From the NCBI GenBank assembly GCA_963514095.1, contig OY741271.1:6100976-6164975 (forward strand): DNA of 64,000 nucleotides. The letters are read 5' to 3'. This stretch comes from Eutrigla gurnardus (taxonomy: Eukaryota > Chordata > Actinopteri > Perciformes > Triglidae). Below the pieces are notes generated by a model. It saw only the letters and a list, made by a program, of their open reading frames with translations. It did not search any database and was not told the DNA's origin. Shown piece by piece: positions 24,301-43,652 of the stretch (position 1 is its first letter; each line of letters begins with the position of its first letter). Both the position numbers and the translations under genes were made by a program.

Positions 24301-27300
24301 GGTCTACGACGACGACTTCTTTGAAAGCCTTGACGGAGTGACAAATGCACTGGACAATGTTGACGCACGTAAGAGACGGACATTTAAATGAGTTCAAATG
24401 TATTCAGCAGTGCTAACTTAATAGAAATGTTATTTAGGATCTTGACGCTTGAATCTATACATCATCCGCTTCTGCCTTGCGTTTGTGCCCGTTGTGCAGG
24501 TATGTACATGGACCGAAGGTGTGTGTACTACCGCAAACCCTTACTGGAATCTGGTACACTCGGCACCAAAGGCAATGTCCAGGTTGTGATCCCCTTCCTC
24601 ACAGAGTCGTACAGCTCCAGCCAAGACCCACCTGAGAAGTCCATCCCCATCTGTACCCTCAAGAACTTCCCAAATGCCATTGAACACACACTGCAGGTCA
24701 GTAGGTACCCCAGTAGAGCACACAATAATATATTTTGTACTGAATTGTGAGTGCGTGTGAGTGTTTTAATAGCTTTTGCTGACAATGCATTATCATTCAT
24801 TCAAAAATGACCACTGCAGTATCTCAGAATTGTAACAATATGATTTTAAATGGAGTAATTAATTTATTGCCCAGCCAGACATCATCATGAAAGACTTCTT
24901 CTGATTTAGTGACTTGCTGTATGATTGATATGTACTCAATAATGTCTTCTGTTCAGTGGGCACGCGACGAGTTCGAGGGATTATTCAAACAGCCACCAGA
25001 GAATGCCATACAGTACCTCTCGTAAGTTGCCTTCTCTATCATGTTGAAGTGAATGTGATATTATTGTATTTACTTGCATATGACATGCCACTCATATTTT
25101 TCTAAGGTTTGATATTAAGAGGCTGTTGCTTTTGTAGTACTTCTATATTACATATAGTATACTAATTATATTTAGAACTCAAAATAAATACTTACTCCCA
25201 TGCTGAAAATGATTGTTCTTAAACCGACCCTGCTTGGTGAGCAATAGAAACAAAATCTTCATGTGTTTGAAGCCAGCTTATGAGATTCATGATCATTATC
25301 CTTACAGAGATCCTAAATTCATGGAGCGTACTCTGAAACTCCCCGGAGCTCAGCCCGTGGAGGTGCTGGAGGCTGTTTACAAGAGTCTTGTCACAGACTG
25401 CCCCCACAGCTGGGCTGACTGTGTAGCCTGGGCACGCAACCACTGGCAGTGCCAATACAGCAACAACATCCGCCAGCTGCTGCACAACTTCCCTCCAGAA
25501 CAGGTACACGTCGAGTTGAATGCATGAAGAATTTAACCGTTAACTTGAGATGCTCGGTGTCTGGGGGTTTCATGGCCTTGTACCCCGTTTATACAGTTGA
25601 ACAGATTGCAATTGTTTTGACTGAATTGGATCGCCAATCCAATTTTCTTTCTAAAAACTATAATTGTCAGCAAATCTCCAGTCTGACTTTTGTCATTCCC
25701 AGCCCCAAAAATATTTTTACCCTTCCCAAAGTGTTTGATTTGATATTTAAAATCGTGTACTTCTAATATATATTGTATATTTCCTCAACTAACTGTATTT
25801 AAGTCTATTACAAAAACATTTACAAGATTATATTTGAACACATGTTGTTATAATACCTTAATAATACCATCATCCAATACTGCTTTTTTTTTTTTAAACT
25901 GAGTACAGCAGAACAAATCCTAATGCAACCTCTAACTTTTAACTTTAGCTCTTTAGCTCCATGCTGTTGGCAGACAACTCTATGCAACATCCTTGGGAAT
26001 GAATATAACAAATGACCTTGTTTTTTGTATGCTCCTCTATGGGCTTATTTTTGGCAGTTGTATGCAAAACATTGGTTTGTCATGGATGACAGCATCCAGC
26101 AAAAACTGCCTACGCTGACATTCATTACAGCAGAATGATTCCGTTTCCGTTGTCGTCGGAGAGCACTTTGTGCAAACTCATCGGTGTTCAGATTCTGGAG
26201 TATCCCTCGAACCTCCTTTCTGTCTGAACATGGCTAAATATCAGTCGGCTAAAACACTGAAAGATCTACACTGCAAAACTTGTTTTCGCATCTTTGCATT
26301 GAATTTAGATGCAATTCTCATTGTGTTTGGTGTGAGCAGATCTTTTGTTTCCTGCATTCTGGTGACATTGTATGCATCATTTCATAGTGGAGTTGTCTTT
26401 ATGTAAAGCAAACGTGTAACTGTGATCCTGCATGGTGATAAGGTGAATCTTTATTTATATATATATTTATTTATTTTTATAATATACTTTATTTTTATTT
26501 TATTTTTTTACTTGGACGGCCATCATATACCTGGGTGGCCTTCCCAATAAAAACCCTGTGGGACACACTGACCTTACCCAGATATGTAGGGATACAGTTT
26601 TAAAGATTTACACTGATCAGGAACCACAAGGTATGCAGCGTGTGCATCACAGTTTGAACCGCTGAGATGTCTATATGATGATCGACTTTGATAGACCATA
26701 CGTTGTGTCATCTCTGAAACGCTACCCATATATAGTCAGATGTTTTGATCTCCAATGATGATCCAGCCATGCTAATACTGATGCACCAGGCAGATGCAGT
26801 GCGTCTGCCTGTGTGTGAGTGAGTGCAACTCGCCTTCTCACACTGATGTTATCAGTGTGTGCTGAGGAGAAATATGAATGTCTTTTTTTTTTCTTTTTTT
26901 TTATGTGACACCCTGGTTCACATCAGATAGGATACCTTTGTTGCATGTCTTCATAAAATGTACATTCCCAGTTATGTAATAGTGATTCTGAAGTACTAAT
27001 TTATTGTTTCTGGCTCTCAGCTCACCAGCTCTGGTGCCCCCTTCTGGTCTGGTCCGAAGAGGTGTCCTCACGCCCTAGATTTCAGCACTAGCAATGTAAG
27101 AGGTCCATTATGTTTCTAACTTGACCATTATCTGCTCTGAACGGTTCCATCCAGTCTCCAGATAGTGACAGAAATGCTCTGTTTTTGTAGGAGCTGCACA
27201 TGGACTATGTAGTTGCAGGAGCCAACCTGTTTGCCCAGACATACGGCTTGCCAGGCAGCACTGATCGTGCAGGTGTCGTCAAGATCTTGCAGGAGGTCAA

Positions 27301-30196
27301 GGTGCCACCTTTCACCCCTCGTTCAGGGGTTAAAATCCACGTCTCTGATCAGGAGCTGCAGAATAGCAATTCCTCTGTTGGTAAGAGATGCAAATCTGTG
27401 CATTTACAAGAATACTTTCATAAATCTTAAATGATCTTCAGCTAAAGAGATGTCTGAACGATTTATTCTTGGTAATAGCTTATCCATTGAAGTCGGGGGT
27501 TACTGCAGATAATGTGAGACGCATCTACAACTGATCTCTTTGTTTATATAGATGACTCAAGACTGGAGGAGCTGAAGGTCCAGCTGCCTTCCCCCGAGTC
27601 TTCCAACTTCAAGCTTTGCGCCATTGACTTTGAGAAGGTACCCGATCTTTTCTCCTATACCTGTAGTTGTGTTATTACCTAAACTATGCTGTTGATCCTC
27701 AATATATTCTCAACCGGCATTTATTGTAGTCCTGATTTTGTGATGTTGTCTGTCTGTGTTATTAGGATGATGACACCAACTTCCACATGGACTTTATTGT
27801 AGCATCATCCAACTTAAGAGCAGAGAACTACGACATTCCCCCCACAGACAGACACAAGGTATGGGCACACTGTTTTATGGCACTGGCTTTGGGTAAATTG
27901 ACAGTTTCACTGATGTTTTTATAACTTATGTGGAAAATGTATTTTTGAAACGATACATCCACTGAGCTTTTAGAAAGGTACTAAAATTATAAATTGGCAG
28001 ATCCAAAATGAATGTTTTGTTTATCGCTGTAGAATATCTGACACTTGTTTGCGGCTGCTAACAAAGCTAGTGAGCCAGTGGTATAACGACATTTTTGATG
28101 ATGAGCGGCGTCACTCCAAACACGACTGCTCAGCGTTAAAAGGAGGCTGCTTCTCCCATGTCTGACTGCTCTCCATCAGGCTGAATATGTGAATATTGAC
28201 CCACCAACTACAAACAGCCATAGTCCTTGCAGCATTAACTAATCCGACACTGGTTAGACTGTCAAAATGAGCAAGAAAGGGCTTCAGTCTCTGAGGAGCT
28301 ACATTAGTATTGTTGACTGTTAATCCCAGTTGACCATCAGTCTCCTAACAATGTAGGCTGTAATTAAGATGTAGAAGTTGAAGGGTGACTGAAAAATAAG
28401 TAGGAAGAAGCTTTGCTGTTTACTCTGCACTCCACGGCTACACTACAAGCTAAATGATACCTAAAACTAGACGATCTTCAGATTACCATATTTTACATGG
28501 CATCACATTTGTAATTGCACAACCTAAAGCCATTGTAGGCCTATAGCTACATGTTGCAACTTAACTTCAAAAGATTCATCACCTGACATGTCTATTTGAG
28601 TCTCAATTACTCTGAAATAAATTATGCAGGTTGTGACGAACTTGTCAAGTAATGAGCTGTGGTTTTGTTTAATCCATTCATTAAATAACTGTGTAGAACG
28701 TAGGGTGAGCTAACGTACAACATTCTCTCTTCAAGTCTGTTAACCTTCCTGAATCTCTCCACCAATCTTGTTAAACCCCACGTACACCACATTGCTGTAA
28801 TATCAGTAACCAGGGAGAGTGAGACATCTAGTGGCTTAATGTTATCAAATGGCCTTCTCAATGGTAACCTCCATATGAGCGCAGTGCAAAGTGACAATTA
28901 GCCAGTGGGGCAAAGACACTGAGACTTGTATGCTCTAAAATGCACACATGGCTGAATCAGTTACACAAATATGTTCTCTGCTCATGACATTATTACTCTA
29001 ATATGTATTTACAAAGCAAATAGATGTGTTGCTATACAGTGCTCTGGATTTGGATTGAGCACATTTAATGCCTTCAAACAATAATTAACTTTTTTCTCTT
29101 TATCCACTACGCTGGTTCTCATCCCCAACCAATACAGAGCAAACTGATAGCTGGCAAGATCATTCCTGCCATTGCCACTACCACGGCCGCAGTGGTGGGC
29201 CTGGTGTGCCTGGAGCTCATCAAGATTGTCCAAGGGCACAAGAAGCTGGAATCATTCAAGAATGGCTTCATGAACTTGGCCCTGCCTTTTTTTGCCTTCT
29301 CCGAGCCCATTGCTGCTCCCACACACAAGGTATGCAGCGTGTGCATCACAGTTTGAACCGCTGAGATGTCTATATGATGATCGACTTTGATAGACCATAC
29401 GTTGTGTCATCTCTGAAACGCTACCCATATATAGTCATTAGATGTTTTGAGCTCCAATGATGATCCAGCCATGCTAATACTGATGCACCAGGCAGATGCA
29501 GTGCGTCTGCCTGTGTATGAGTGAGTGCAACTCACCTTCTCACACTGATGTTATCAGTGTGTGCTGAGGAGAAATATGAATGTCTTTTTTCCTTCTTCTT
29601 TTCTTGTGACTCCTACTGCACTCTGACGTCATTGGCATCAATCTTTCCTCTGGATTGTTTTTGCAGTACTATGAAATCGATTGGACATTGTGGGATCGTT
29701 TCGAGGTCACAGGGTTGCAGAGCAACGGGGAGGAGATGACACTCAGACAGTTCCTGGACTACTTTAAAGTATGTTCTCATCATCCCTTCACTTTACCCAG
29801 TGACATTTCCAGCATTCAGTTAACCAAATCTCACTTTTGATCTTCTGTTCTTTGTCAGAATGAGCATAAGTTGGAGATCACCATGCTTTCTCAGGGAGTG
29901 TCCATGCTCTATTCCTTCTTCATGCCTGCTGCCAAACTCAAAGAGAGACTGGACCTGCCGTGAGTAACTTTCGTCAAGATCGACATTAAATGTTTTTTCA
30001 TGTTTTTTTTTTTTTTTTGTTGTATTCATCGTCATAATTGTATTCTTCTGTGTCCTGTAGGATGACAGAGATTGTCACCAAAGTGTCCAAAAAGAAGCTG
30101 GGCAAGCATGTGAAAGCCTTGGTGTTTGAGCTGTGCTGTAACGACCTGTCAGACGAAGACGTGGAAGTGCCCTATGTCAGATACACCATCCGCTGA
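18323..30196 (+). CDS. uba1: Ubiquitin-activating enzyme E1 (UBA1), 25 coding exons, 1057 aa
   Basis: Coding exons: 18323-18439, 18531-18589, 18710-18878, 19894-20028, 20123-20229, 20326-20416, 20537-20669, 20751-20848, 21045-21191, 21504-21680, 23007-23114, 23221-23301, 23595-23747, 24203-24368, 24500-24696, 24957-25021, 25308-25503, 27021-27095, 27191-27380, 27552-27637, 27766-27858, 29138-29329, 29667-29768, 29859-29959 and 30061-30196. The joined frame gives 1057 aa; human UBA1 has 1058. It adenylates ubiquitin's C-terminus, forms a thioester and passes ubiquitin to E2 enzymes, in nucleus and cytosol. Visible landmarks are the N-terminal MSSSPLSKKRR (nuclear-signal region), the inactive adenylation domain (GMRGLGVE), the active nucleotide site (VGAGAIGCELLKNF), the catalytic Cys632 in IPICTLKNFP, and the C-terminal ubiquitin-fold domain ending VPYVRYTIR. 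It resembles UBA1 rather than UBA7 throughout. Confidence 0.97.
26625..26889. repeat. Duplicated intronic block, copy A (uba1)
   Basis: Within the intron 25504-27020, about 255 bp match copy B at 29324-29591 with only about four differences (one 3-bp indel, three substitutions). The copy begins CACAAG then GTATGCAGCG, that is, with the last six exon bases and splice donor of the copy B locus. It therefore carries a decoy 5' splice site. It contains a perfect 9-bp hairpin (CACACTGAT/ATCAGTGTG) and TGATGA and CTGA motifs. Confidence 0.92.
29324..29591. repeat. Duplicated intronic block, copy B (uba1), likely parent
   Basis: This copy spans the end of the exon that finishes at 29329 and most of the following intron. 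Because its left edge coincides with a working exon-intron junction, it is the likely source of copy A. Both copies end in a T-rich run. Confidence 0.88.
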
Positions 30197-30755
30197 GCTC
30201 CACACTGAACCCACCCACAGGGTGGTGGGGATTGCAGGAGGGAGACAGGGGGGGTGGGCGTTTTGAGGAGTTGAGGTGGGGATTGGGGTTGGGTGGGTTT
30301 ATCCAGGTCAGCTCTATTGGATCAATCAGTTGTTTTTTTGTTCTTTTAAGGCCTGTGGTTTGTGTAAACCTGTGCCTGAGTGTACATAGTCCCAGTAAGC
30401 TGATTTAAGGATACGTCTGTGTGTTAGGGATCCAGTTTACGTTCGGTTGTGGGAACAGGGGTGTCATTGGAGGAAGGGAGCACGTATACTGAACCTATTG
30501 ATGTTTCTCAGTAGTAGAACCTCTCTGCTCAGTTTAATTCTAAGCATTTGTATTCTCTTGGTACTCCTAGCCCAGCTAGTGTCCCTCTGAAACATCCTCA
30601 AACTCTTTTGAGTCTTCAGCACTAAAGGAGGGATCTTTTAATCCAGCGAACTGTCTCCCCTCCACTCTACTTGCTCTCTTCCCTCCCTCCTCCCTGTCTA
30701 GTAGACCTGGTCCCACATTACTGTTTTTCAAAGATGCACCTCCTTTTTGAATAAA
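30197..30755 (+). terminator. uba1: uba1 3' UTR and poly(A) signal
   Basis: AATAAA at 30750-30755 lies about 555 bp after the stop codon. The UTR has a G-rich patch (30240-30300). Confidence 0.75.
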
Positions 30756-30759
30756 AGAA

Positions 30760-31725
30760 GTTCATTTAAGAATTCCCAAATTAGTGACATGTATTGAGAA
30801 TCCATTTTCTACCCATAATTCTTCCCGAGGCCCCAAATTTGAAATTGTAGAAGCGCCTGAAGATCCAACTTAAACCCGAGTCAACAGCCTCTCCTGACTG
30901 GAAAATAATCTTGAGGCACCACACACCACCTCGTATAGCACTCTGGCTTTGGAGAGGCTCTTGCACATGACATCAGTTTTCTCTTTATATTTCATGTTTT
31001 ATTCATTTCTAATTTTGTGGGAGGGTGGGGTGGGGGGACTGGCAGTTTTGGCACACACCTTTTAGATCATGAATGGTCTTTCTACTCTGTTAACTCCAAA
31101 TGACATTACAGTATAAACAAGGCAATGAGATGTATCTTGAAATGGGAGCACTTAGTGTGATAGTGAATAAACATGTAAAAACACACCTGAATTTGTGTGC
31201 TTATTTGACTTTTTCTTTTTCTCTTTTTGTAACTGTAATGCATCTAATTAAATGTCACTTGTGGTTTAACATTTCAACAAGCATTTTAAATATCTCAGAT
31301 ACTCGTGTTTTTCCTGTCTAACCTGGTTCTGGAACATTCTTCAGAAGTTATATTATAGAACACATCCGAGATGATTTACAAAATGAGCACATCATGACGA
31401 GTTGTGCATTTAGTCTATTTCCTCTTGTCACAACATTTGAGTTAATCCAATCAGGTTGTTTGGTTTGCGATGTGGTGAAAGAGTTTGATCTGTTAGGTTT
31501 GAGCATGCCTGTAAGACGAGCGGATATGCGAGTATGTGCAACCCTAAAGGATGTGGTTGCGTGTGAGATGAGGAAGAAAGTGAGTAGGAAGGAGTAAACT
31601 GAACTCTGATGAGCTCGTATGTGTTTGTTACCAAAACGGAGAAAAGACTACTGTGAATTTGGATTATTTTCTTTCTTTTTTTATTTTTAATTTCTGTGAA
31701 GATGCATTGAAAACCGAGAAAAAAA
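30760..31725 (+). other. uba1-arhgef3-like intergenic region
   Basis: No gene is recognised. The last part should hold the promoter and 5' UTR of the RhoGEF gene. No clear TATA box or GC box can be seen. The short open frame at 31394-31597 has no recognisable domain. Confidence 0.4.
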
Positions 31726-38644
<6,919 letters not shown>

Positions 38645-38892
38645 CTGGGGATCAGAAGCCTGGGGGAGTGTCTGTAGATCTGTACATTGACATTGGGGGG
38701 GGTAAAATGAAATGTGAAAGATGATTGTGCTTGGACAAACGTATAGATTTTTCTACCTGGATTTAGTCTTTTCCTGGATTTGCCGTTGGATTGTGTGGAT
38801 TGTGGTGATGTTAGTTGTACAGTTTGAGAACAGTATTACAGAGTGTGGATTTAAAGTGTAAAATGTTTCCATTGTTTTGTTTTTTAAATAAA
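38645..38892 (+). terminator. arhgef3l: arhgef3-like 3' UTR and poly(A) signal
   Basis: AATAAA at 38887-38892 lies 243 bp after the stop codon. Confidence 0.75.
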
Positions 38893-38989
38893 CTGACACG
38901 TAAATGTTGTTGAGGTACCTGGCAAAGTAGAAAAAGAGGAGTCTTAGTACAGCCAACAAGAGCTGCACAGAAAGATTAGTGATGATTAT

Positions 38990-39123
38990 TCTCTCTCTCT
39001 CTCTCTCGCTTTCCCTCTCTCCTCTCTCTCTCTCTCTCTCCCTCCCTCCCTCCCTCTCTACTTCTCTCTGACCTCTCTCTGTCCTCCCTCTCTCTCTCTT
39101 TCTCTCCCTCCCTCTCTCTCTCT

Positions 39124-39198
<75 letters not shown>
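38990..39198. repeat. CT/GA-rich microsatellite between arhgef3-like and usp21
   Basis: A long pyrimidine tract with pure (CT)n from about 39126 to 39198. The two minus-strand open frames encoding Arg-Glu repeats here are artefacts of this tract. Confidence 0.95.
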
Positions 39199-39199
<1 letters not shown>

Positions 39200-39201
<2 letters not shown>

Positions 39202-39879
39202 ACTGGTGAGAGGGCAGGGGAGAGACTTTCAGTTCTAGCCTCGGCACACAGTGAAACAGTAGACGTCCCTTTATGCATATTTAACAGCTCAGCAGGTGAG
39301 GAGCACAGTTCGGTTGGGACAGTTTGTCCACATATAGAGTGACCAAGTGATCAGGTGAGTCCAAACCACTTTGCCTATTTGCTAATGCTAAACTATTTGT
39401 CAGAAATGTTTTGCAAACAAACTTTGCAAGATTGTATTTCTTATTTGTGCAAAACAGCAATGAGAATGTTTCAGGACATACCTCGGCCGTGAGATTCTGC
39501 ATATTCTGTTTCATTGGTTATTTACTTGACTCTCAATAATGACCACTTAAGGTGACTTTCCGACCTGTGTGCATGCTGCAGTTATGAGAGGGAATTGCAA
39601 GCCATGATAGGGATTCACCTAAAGGGATGCTCATTTGCAAATCAATCCTGCTTTTCTCCCCCCGCAGCTAAATGTCATCCCATTTGCCTGGAAAAAAGAA
39701 GATACTTTCTCTCTTGTGAACTACCGTCACATACTGCTCACCTTTGACATTGCATGTGGGGGAAAAAAACACTGGTGGTGCAGCCTTTCCAGTTTGAGGT
39801 GGAATTTATTTCTTTGGGAAGTCCTTCCATGTGTCTCAGGAGACATGGTAGACACCGCTGACTTGTACCAGTGAATAGG
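39200..39879 (+). promoter_or_regulatory. usp21: usp21 5' region with a likely untranslated first exon
   Basis: A donor-like GTGAGT follows position 39355 and an acceptor (CCCCGCAG, ending near 39667) precedes the exon with the start codon. This would make a non-coding exon between the CT repeat and 39355. No TATA box or clear CpG island is visible. The arrangement is inferred from splice motifs only. Confidence 0.4.
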
Positions 39880-41300
39880 ATGCCCGGAGCCAGTGCTGTC
39901 AATGTTGAGGGCTCTTGTGAGGCCCTGTGTCGAACCCTGGTCTCCCAGAAAGGCCTCCAGAGAGAGACGGCTGACATCTCCCAATCTGTTCTCTACACCT
40001 CACTGATGGGTCTGCTGCTGGTCACCGACAACGAGGTGTGCAAAACGCAATATCGAGCAAACCTTGAATTTATGGTCAAACCTGCAAGCCTGGTGGTCTT
40101 GTATGTTTATTCTTGCCGTGGGATTTATGACACACACCTAAACATAGACAGAGATTGTGTAAAGGAATTAGAGAGTACACACCAGTACACACGTGTTTAA
40201 GCACCTGTCAGCACTCCTTGGTCTCTAATAGGATGAATGCTTCAGGCTGACCTCCTTTTAGCCACTGTTGTTATGCTAATGGTTTAAGAAGGCTAAATCT
40301 GTCCTACCAGTACTGTACACACACTGTGTCATGCAGACACAGCAAGGGTCAAATATTAGGGCACATACTATGTGAACCAGTGTACACAAACGGCCTGTAT
40401 TCTTGCTGATGTAACTGATCAGTGGTTCGGGTGAGAAGCTTCCTGTGTTGTCTTTATTTTACAGAAAGAGCAGCTCGCCATAGGAAGTGGAAGGGTTGGC
40501 CTTAGGAACACTGGAAACACAGTAAGTTAAAGGATGCAGCATGTGCCTTAGGCAAAAACTCCTTTAACAAAACACTTTTACCAGAATCCATTTTGCCTAA
40601 ACAACCATTTCCTCTCTACTTTGTCACCAACTTAGTGTTTCCTGAATGCAGTTGTCCAGTGTTTGTCTCACACACGTGGCCTACGGGACTACAGCCTCCT
40701 CATGTCCTACAGGGATGAGAAGTTCTCCAAAGAGGACGCTAAGCTCATGGAAGGTATGTTCCTCTCTCCTGCCGTTCCCTCCTCTCCCAATTGTTGAGAG
40801 GTCCCTCGATGTTTTCATCTTTTCTCATTTCTCCGCGTCTTCCTGTGTCAGCTTTCTCTCAGGTGTTGTCAGGCCTTTGGGACGTAAATGAAGGGGACAC
40901 AGTAGTAAACCCACGACAGTTTTACAGTGTTTTTAAAGAAGCCGTGCCTTACTTCAGTGGATACAGGTGAGAACGTAGATGTTTCTTTACTTTCCATGAT
41001 ACCTGAAAGCAATAGCATAGCATCTTCAACTTATTCGGCGTCGGGTTGCTGTGGCAACGGAAACCATTTCAGTAAATGTTCTGCTTTACCGCCACGGGTA
41101 TAGAGTGATTATAAAGTTGAGATCTGTGTAGAAATATCTACCATGACATGAAGAAATCTTTGTCTCTGTGTTTAACTCAGTCAACAGGATGCACAAGAGT
41201 TCCTCAGGTTCCTATTGGACAAGTTGCACACAGAAATCAACCGCAGACCCTACGTTCGACGGACAGGGATGGAGCCTGAACAAAAGTTCGCCAGATTTAG

Positions 41301-41338
<38 letters not shown>

Positions 41339-41342
41339 GTGT

Positions 41343-41384
<42 letters not shown>

Positions 41385-41405
41385 CTGTGTGTCTGTCTGT
41401 CTGTC

Positions 41406-41474
<69 letters not shown>

Positions 41475-41499
41475 CTGTGTGTCTGTCTGTCTGTCTGTC

Positions 41500-41570
<71 letters not shown>

Positions 41571-43652
41571 ACACACAGATCATCCTGTCCTTCAAACTTT
41601 GATGTCCTTCATGTGATCACATCTTTCTCTCGTCTCTTGTCCTGTAGAATTTCTGAAGAGGCAGCCGCCATGTGGAAGAAGCACTTGGAGAGGGATGACA
41701 GCAGAATAGTGGGTGAGAAGAGCCATCTAGTCGTAGTTGTCTGTCAGACTCCTCTGCATTATATGTTGGATGAAGACAACCCACTGTTGATTCCTTCTCC
41801 ACTTCACAGACCTGTTCTCGGGCCAGCTGAGGAGCTCGCTGCATTGCTCGGTGTGCTCCCACTACTCCAACACATTCGATGTGTTCTGTGATCTGTCGCT
41901 GCCCATTCCCAAACGGAGCTCTGCTGGAGAGGTCACGCTGAGGGAGTGCCTGGCCCTCTTCTCTCAGGAGGAGAAACTGGACAAGGAGAACTCACCAGTA
42001 AGTTAACAGTGTGCAAATGCAATTGATTACTATTCATCAGTGTTGCTCTAAATTTGGGGTCAAAGTTCAATGATAGCATGAATGGTTTTGTCCAAAAATG
42101 TATTTTTTTCCCACTTATAACCTATGGTTTTTATATCCTTTTTTTCCATTTAAGTCAATATTTCTATATTTATTATATTTGTTTGTACAATTTAAATATC
42201 ATGGTAAAAGAAATACAGTAATAGAGCAGCAGCTCATATTTGTAGAGGGAGGATGGACACAAGGGGCCTAGACGGTGTCGATACAAAACAGCTCTATCAA
42301 ATATAATCCTAAACATCACACAAAGAGAAAGCAATTAAAAATAACATCAACAGGAAAGCAAACCATAAAAGTGGGAACTGATAATCAAAAACAAGAGAAA
42401 AGATTAAAACAAATAAAATGTTATTTGGCACTGGGAATTAGATGTTTTTTCATGTTTTCTTGTTGTTGTTGATCATGAAGTACATTTTGTTTTGCATTTC
42501 AATCCTTTCTTCAGTACTTCCTCTGAATTAAAAGTATCATTTAAATGGATCAGAAGTATATGAGTTTGTAGCATCCCACATTATAATTGTTAATATAAGG
42601 ATCAATTAAGCTGGAACATTTTCATCCTATCTTCATCTGAACAACCTTCTTGATCCTCACCAGTCTGGTTTCAAGGCAGGCATTCATGTGTGTGTGTTTG
42701 TGTTTCAGATGTGTGACAGATGTAACAGGCATACAGAGAGCACCAAGCGCCTTTCCATCCAGAGGTTTCCCCAGGTTATCGTGATCCGTATCCTTTACAA
42801 CTACTCAGAATATTAACCTTAGTGTTGTTCTTGTGCAGGAAGTTATGATGATGCTTAACAATCTTGTTCAGATCTGAACCGTTTCACGACATCACGGTGG
42901 TCTATCAGTAAAAGCACAGTGTACGTGTCCTTCCCACTCACTAACCTGGACCTTGGACGCTACGGGCCTGCCGACTGTGGTATCAAAACTAATCCATGCA
43001 TTATCTCCTTGTAGTTGCTTGAGTCAAACATTGTGGGATACTGTTAAATAACGAGCCAATTAAAAACAATACAATGCAGTAAGAATTACTCTTATCTTGG
43101 CATTTAATCAACTGCTCATGTGTTACTTTTAATTTGAGATTTTTAGTCATTTCTTAAATGTGACGGATGAAGATGATTTCTTTCAATAGGTTATTTCAAA
43201 AATTAATATAATTTCATCTAATGCAAGATGAGTTCTGAAGAGTGGAATAAGTGAATCATAATGCATGTCCCCCACAGGTCCAGTTCTGTATGATTTATAT
43301 GCAATATGTAACCATGCTGGGACGGTGAACATGGGTCACTACACAGCCTGCTGTTCTGATGAAAATGGTTGGTGCTTCTACAATGACTCTAGGTGAGACT
43401 CACCCTGCACCCAAATCATTTTTTTAGTATGAAATGCCCTGCAAACTGCATGATCTATGTACAAGTGCACTGTGTCTGGGGTCATCTTTATTGAGACACA
43501 GGTACTATAACAAACTGGAGCTGTTTCTCATGATTACTCTCCATCTACCCAACTACAGTGTGACTCCAGTCTCAGAGAACCAGCTTCAGACCAATCAAGC
43601 CTATGTGCTGTTCTACCAGCGCAGCAACAGCACCACCACAGTCAGGAAATAG
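39880..43652 (+). CDS. usp21: Ubiquitin-specific protease 21 (USP21-like), 11 coding exons, 404 aa
   Basis: Coding exons: 39880-40035, 40465-40521, 40636-40753, 40852-40966, 41181-41300, 41648-41712, 41810-41997, 42709-42787, 42872-42979, 43278-43392 and 43559-43652. It is a cysteine protease that removes ubiquitin from proteins. The USP domain fills residues about 58-400: Cys box GLRNTGNTCFLNAV with catalytic Cys72 (first codon of exon 3), QQDAQEFLRFLLDKLH, two zinc-binding CxxC pairs (CSVC, CDRC), His356 in MGHYTACC and Asn371 in FYNDSS. DLSLPIPK, LNRFTTSRWSISKS and TPVSENQ favour USP21 over the sister USP2. Human USP21 has about 565 aa; the difference is the N-terminus, here about 55 aa. 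The gene starts about 1 kb after the RhoGEF poly(A) signal and ends about 200 bp before the rhoa promoter. Confidence 0.92.
41301..41571. repeat. Compound GTCT/GT microsatellite starting at a usp21 splice donor
   Basis: The first repeat unit, GTCTGT, is itself the 5' splice site of the exon ending at 41300. Runs of GTCT and GT alternate, and the word GTATCTGTGTGTCTGTCTGT recurs exactly 90 bp apart (41381 and 41471), giving a higher-order pattern. Long open frames on both strands are artefacts. Confidence 0.93.
42788..42871 (+). other. usp21: U12-type (minor spliceosome) intron in usp21
   Basis: This 84-bp intron splits the His codon of VIHLNRF. The donor is GTATCCTTT (42788-42796), matching the U12 donor consensus exactly in its GT form. 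The branch site is TGCTTAAC (42852-42859), close to TTCCTTAAC, with the branch A about 13 nt before the acceptor AG (42870-42871). There is no polypyrimidine tract. All of these are marks of U12-dependent introns. Confidence 0.82.

Noticed and set aside
26631..26889. Box C/D snoRNA pair in the duplicated uba1 block
   Set aside because: TGATGA and CTGA words occur, but the spacing and terminal stems do not form a convincing canonical C/D snoRNA, so no RNA gene is annotated.
18323..30196. UBA7 identity, suggested by the neighbouring camkv
   Set aside because: The N-terminus, length (1057 aa) and catalytic-domain wording match UBA1 throughout.
38753..39278. Minus-strand open frames encoding Arg-Glu repeats
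   Set aside because: They arise from the CT/GA tract and have no splice or homology support.
41301..41571. Regularly spaced repeats as a CRISPR-like array
   Set aside because: The units are microsatellite motifs without unique spacers, in a vertebrate intron.
41168..41891. Open frames of Cys-Val or Thr-His repeats on both strands
   Set aside because: Microsatellite artefacts; the real usp21 exons are 41181-41300, 41648-41712 and 41810-41997.
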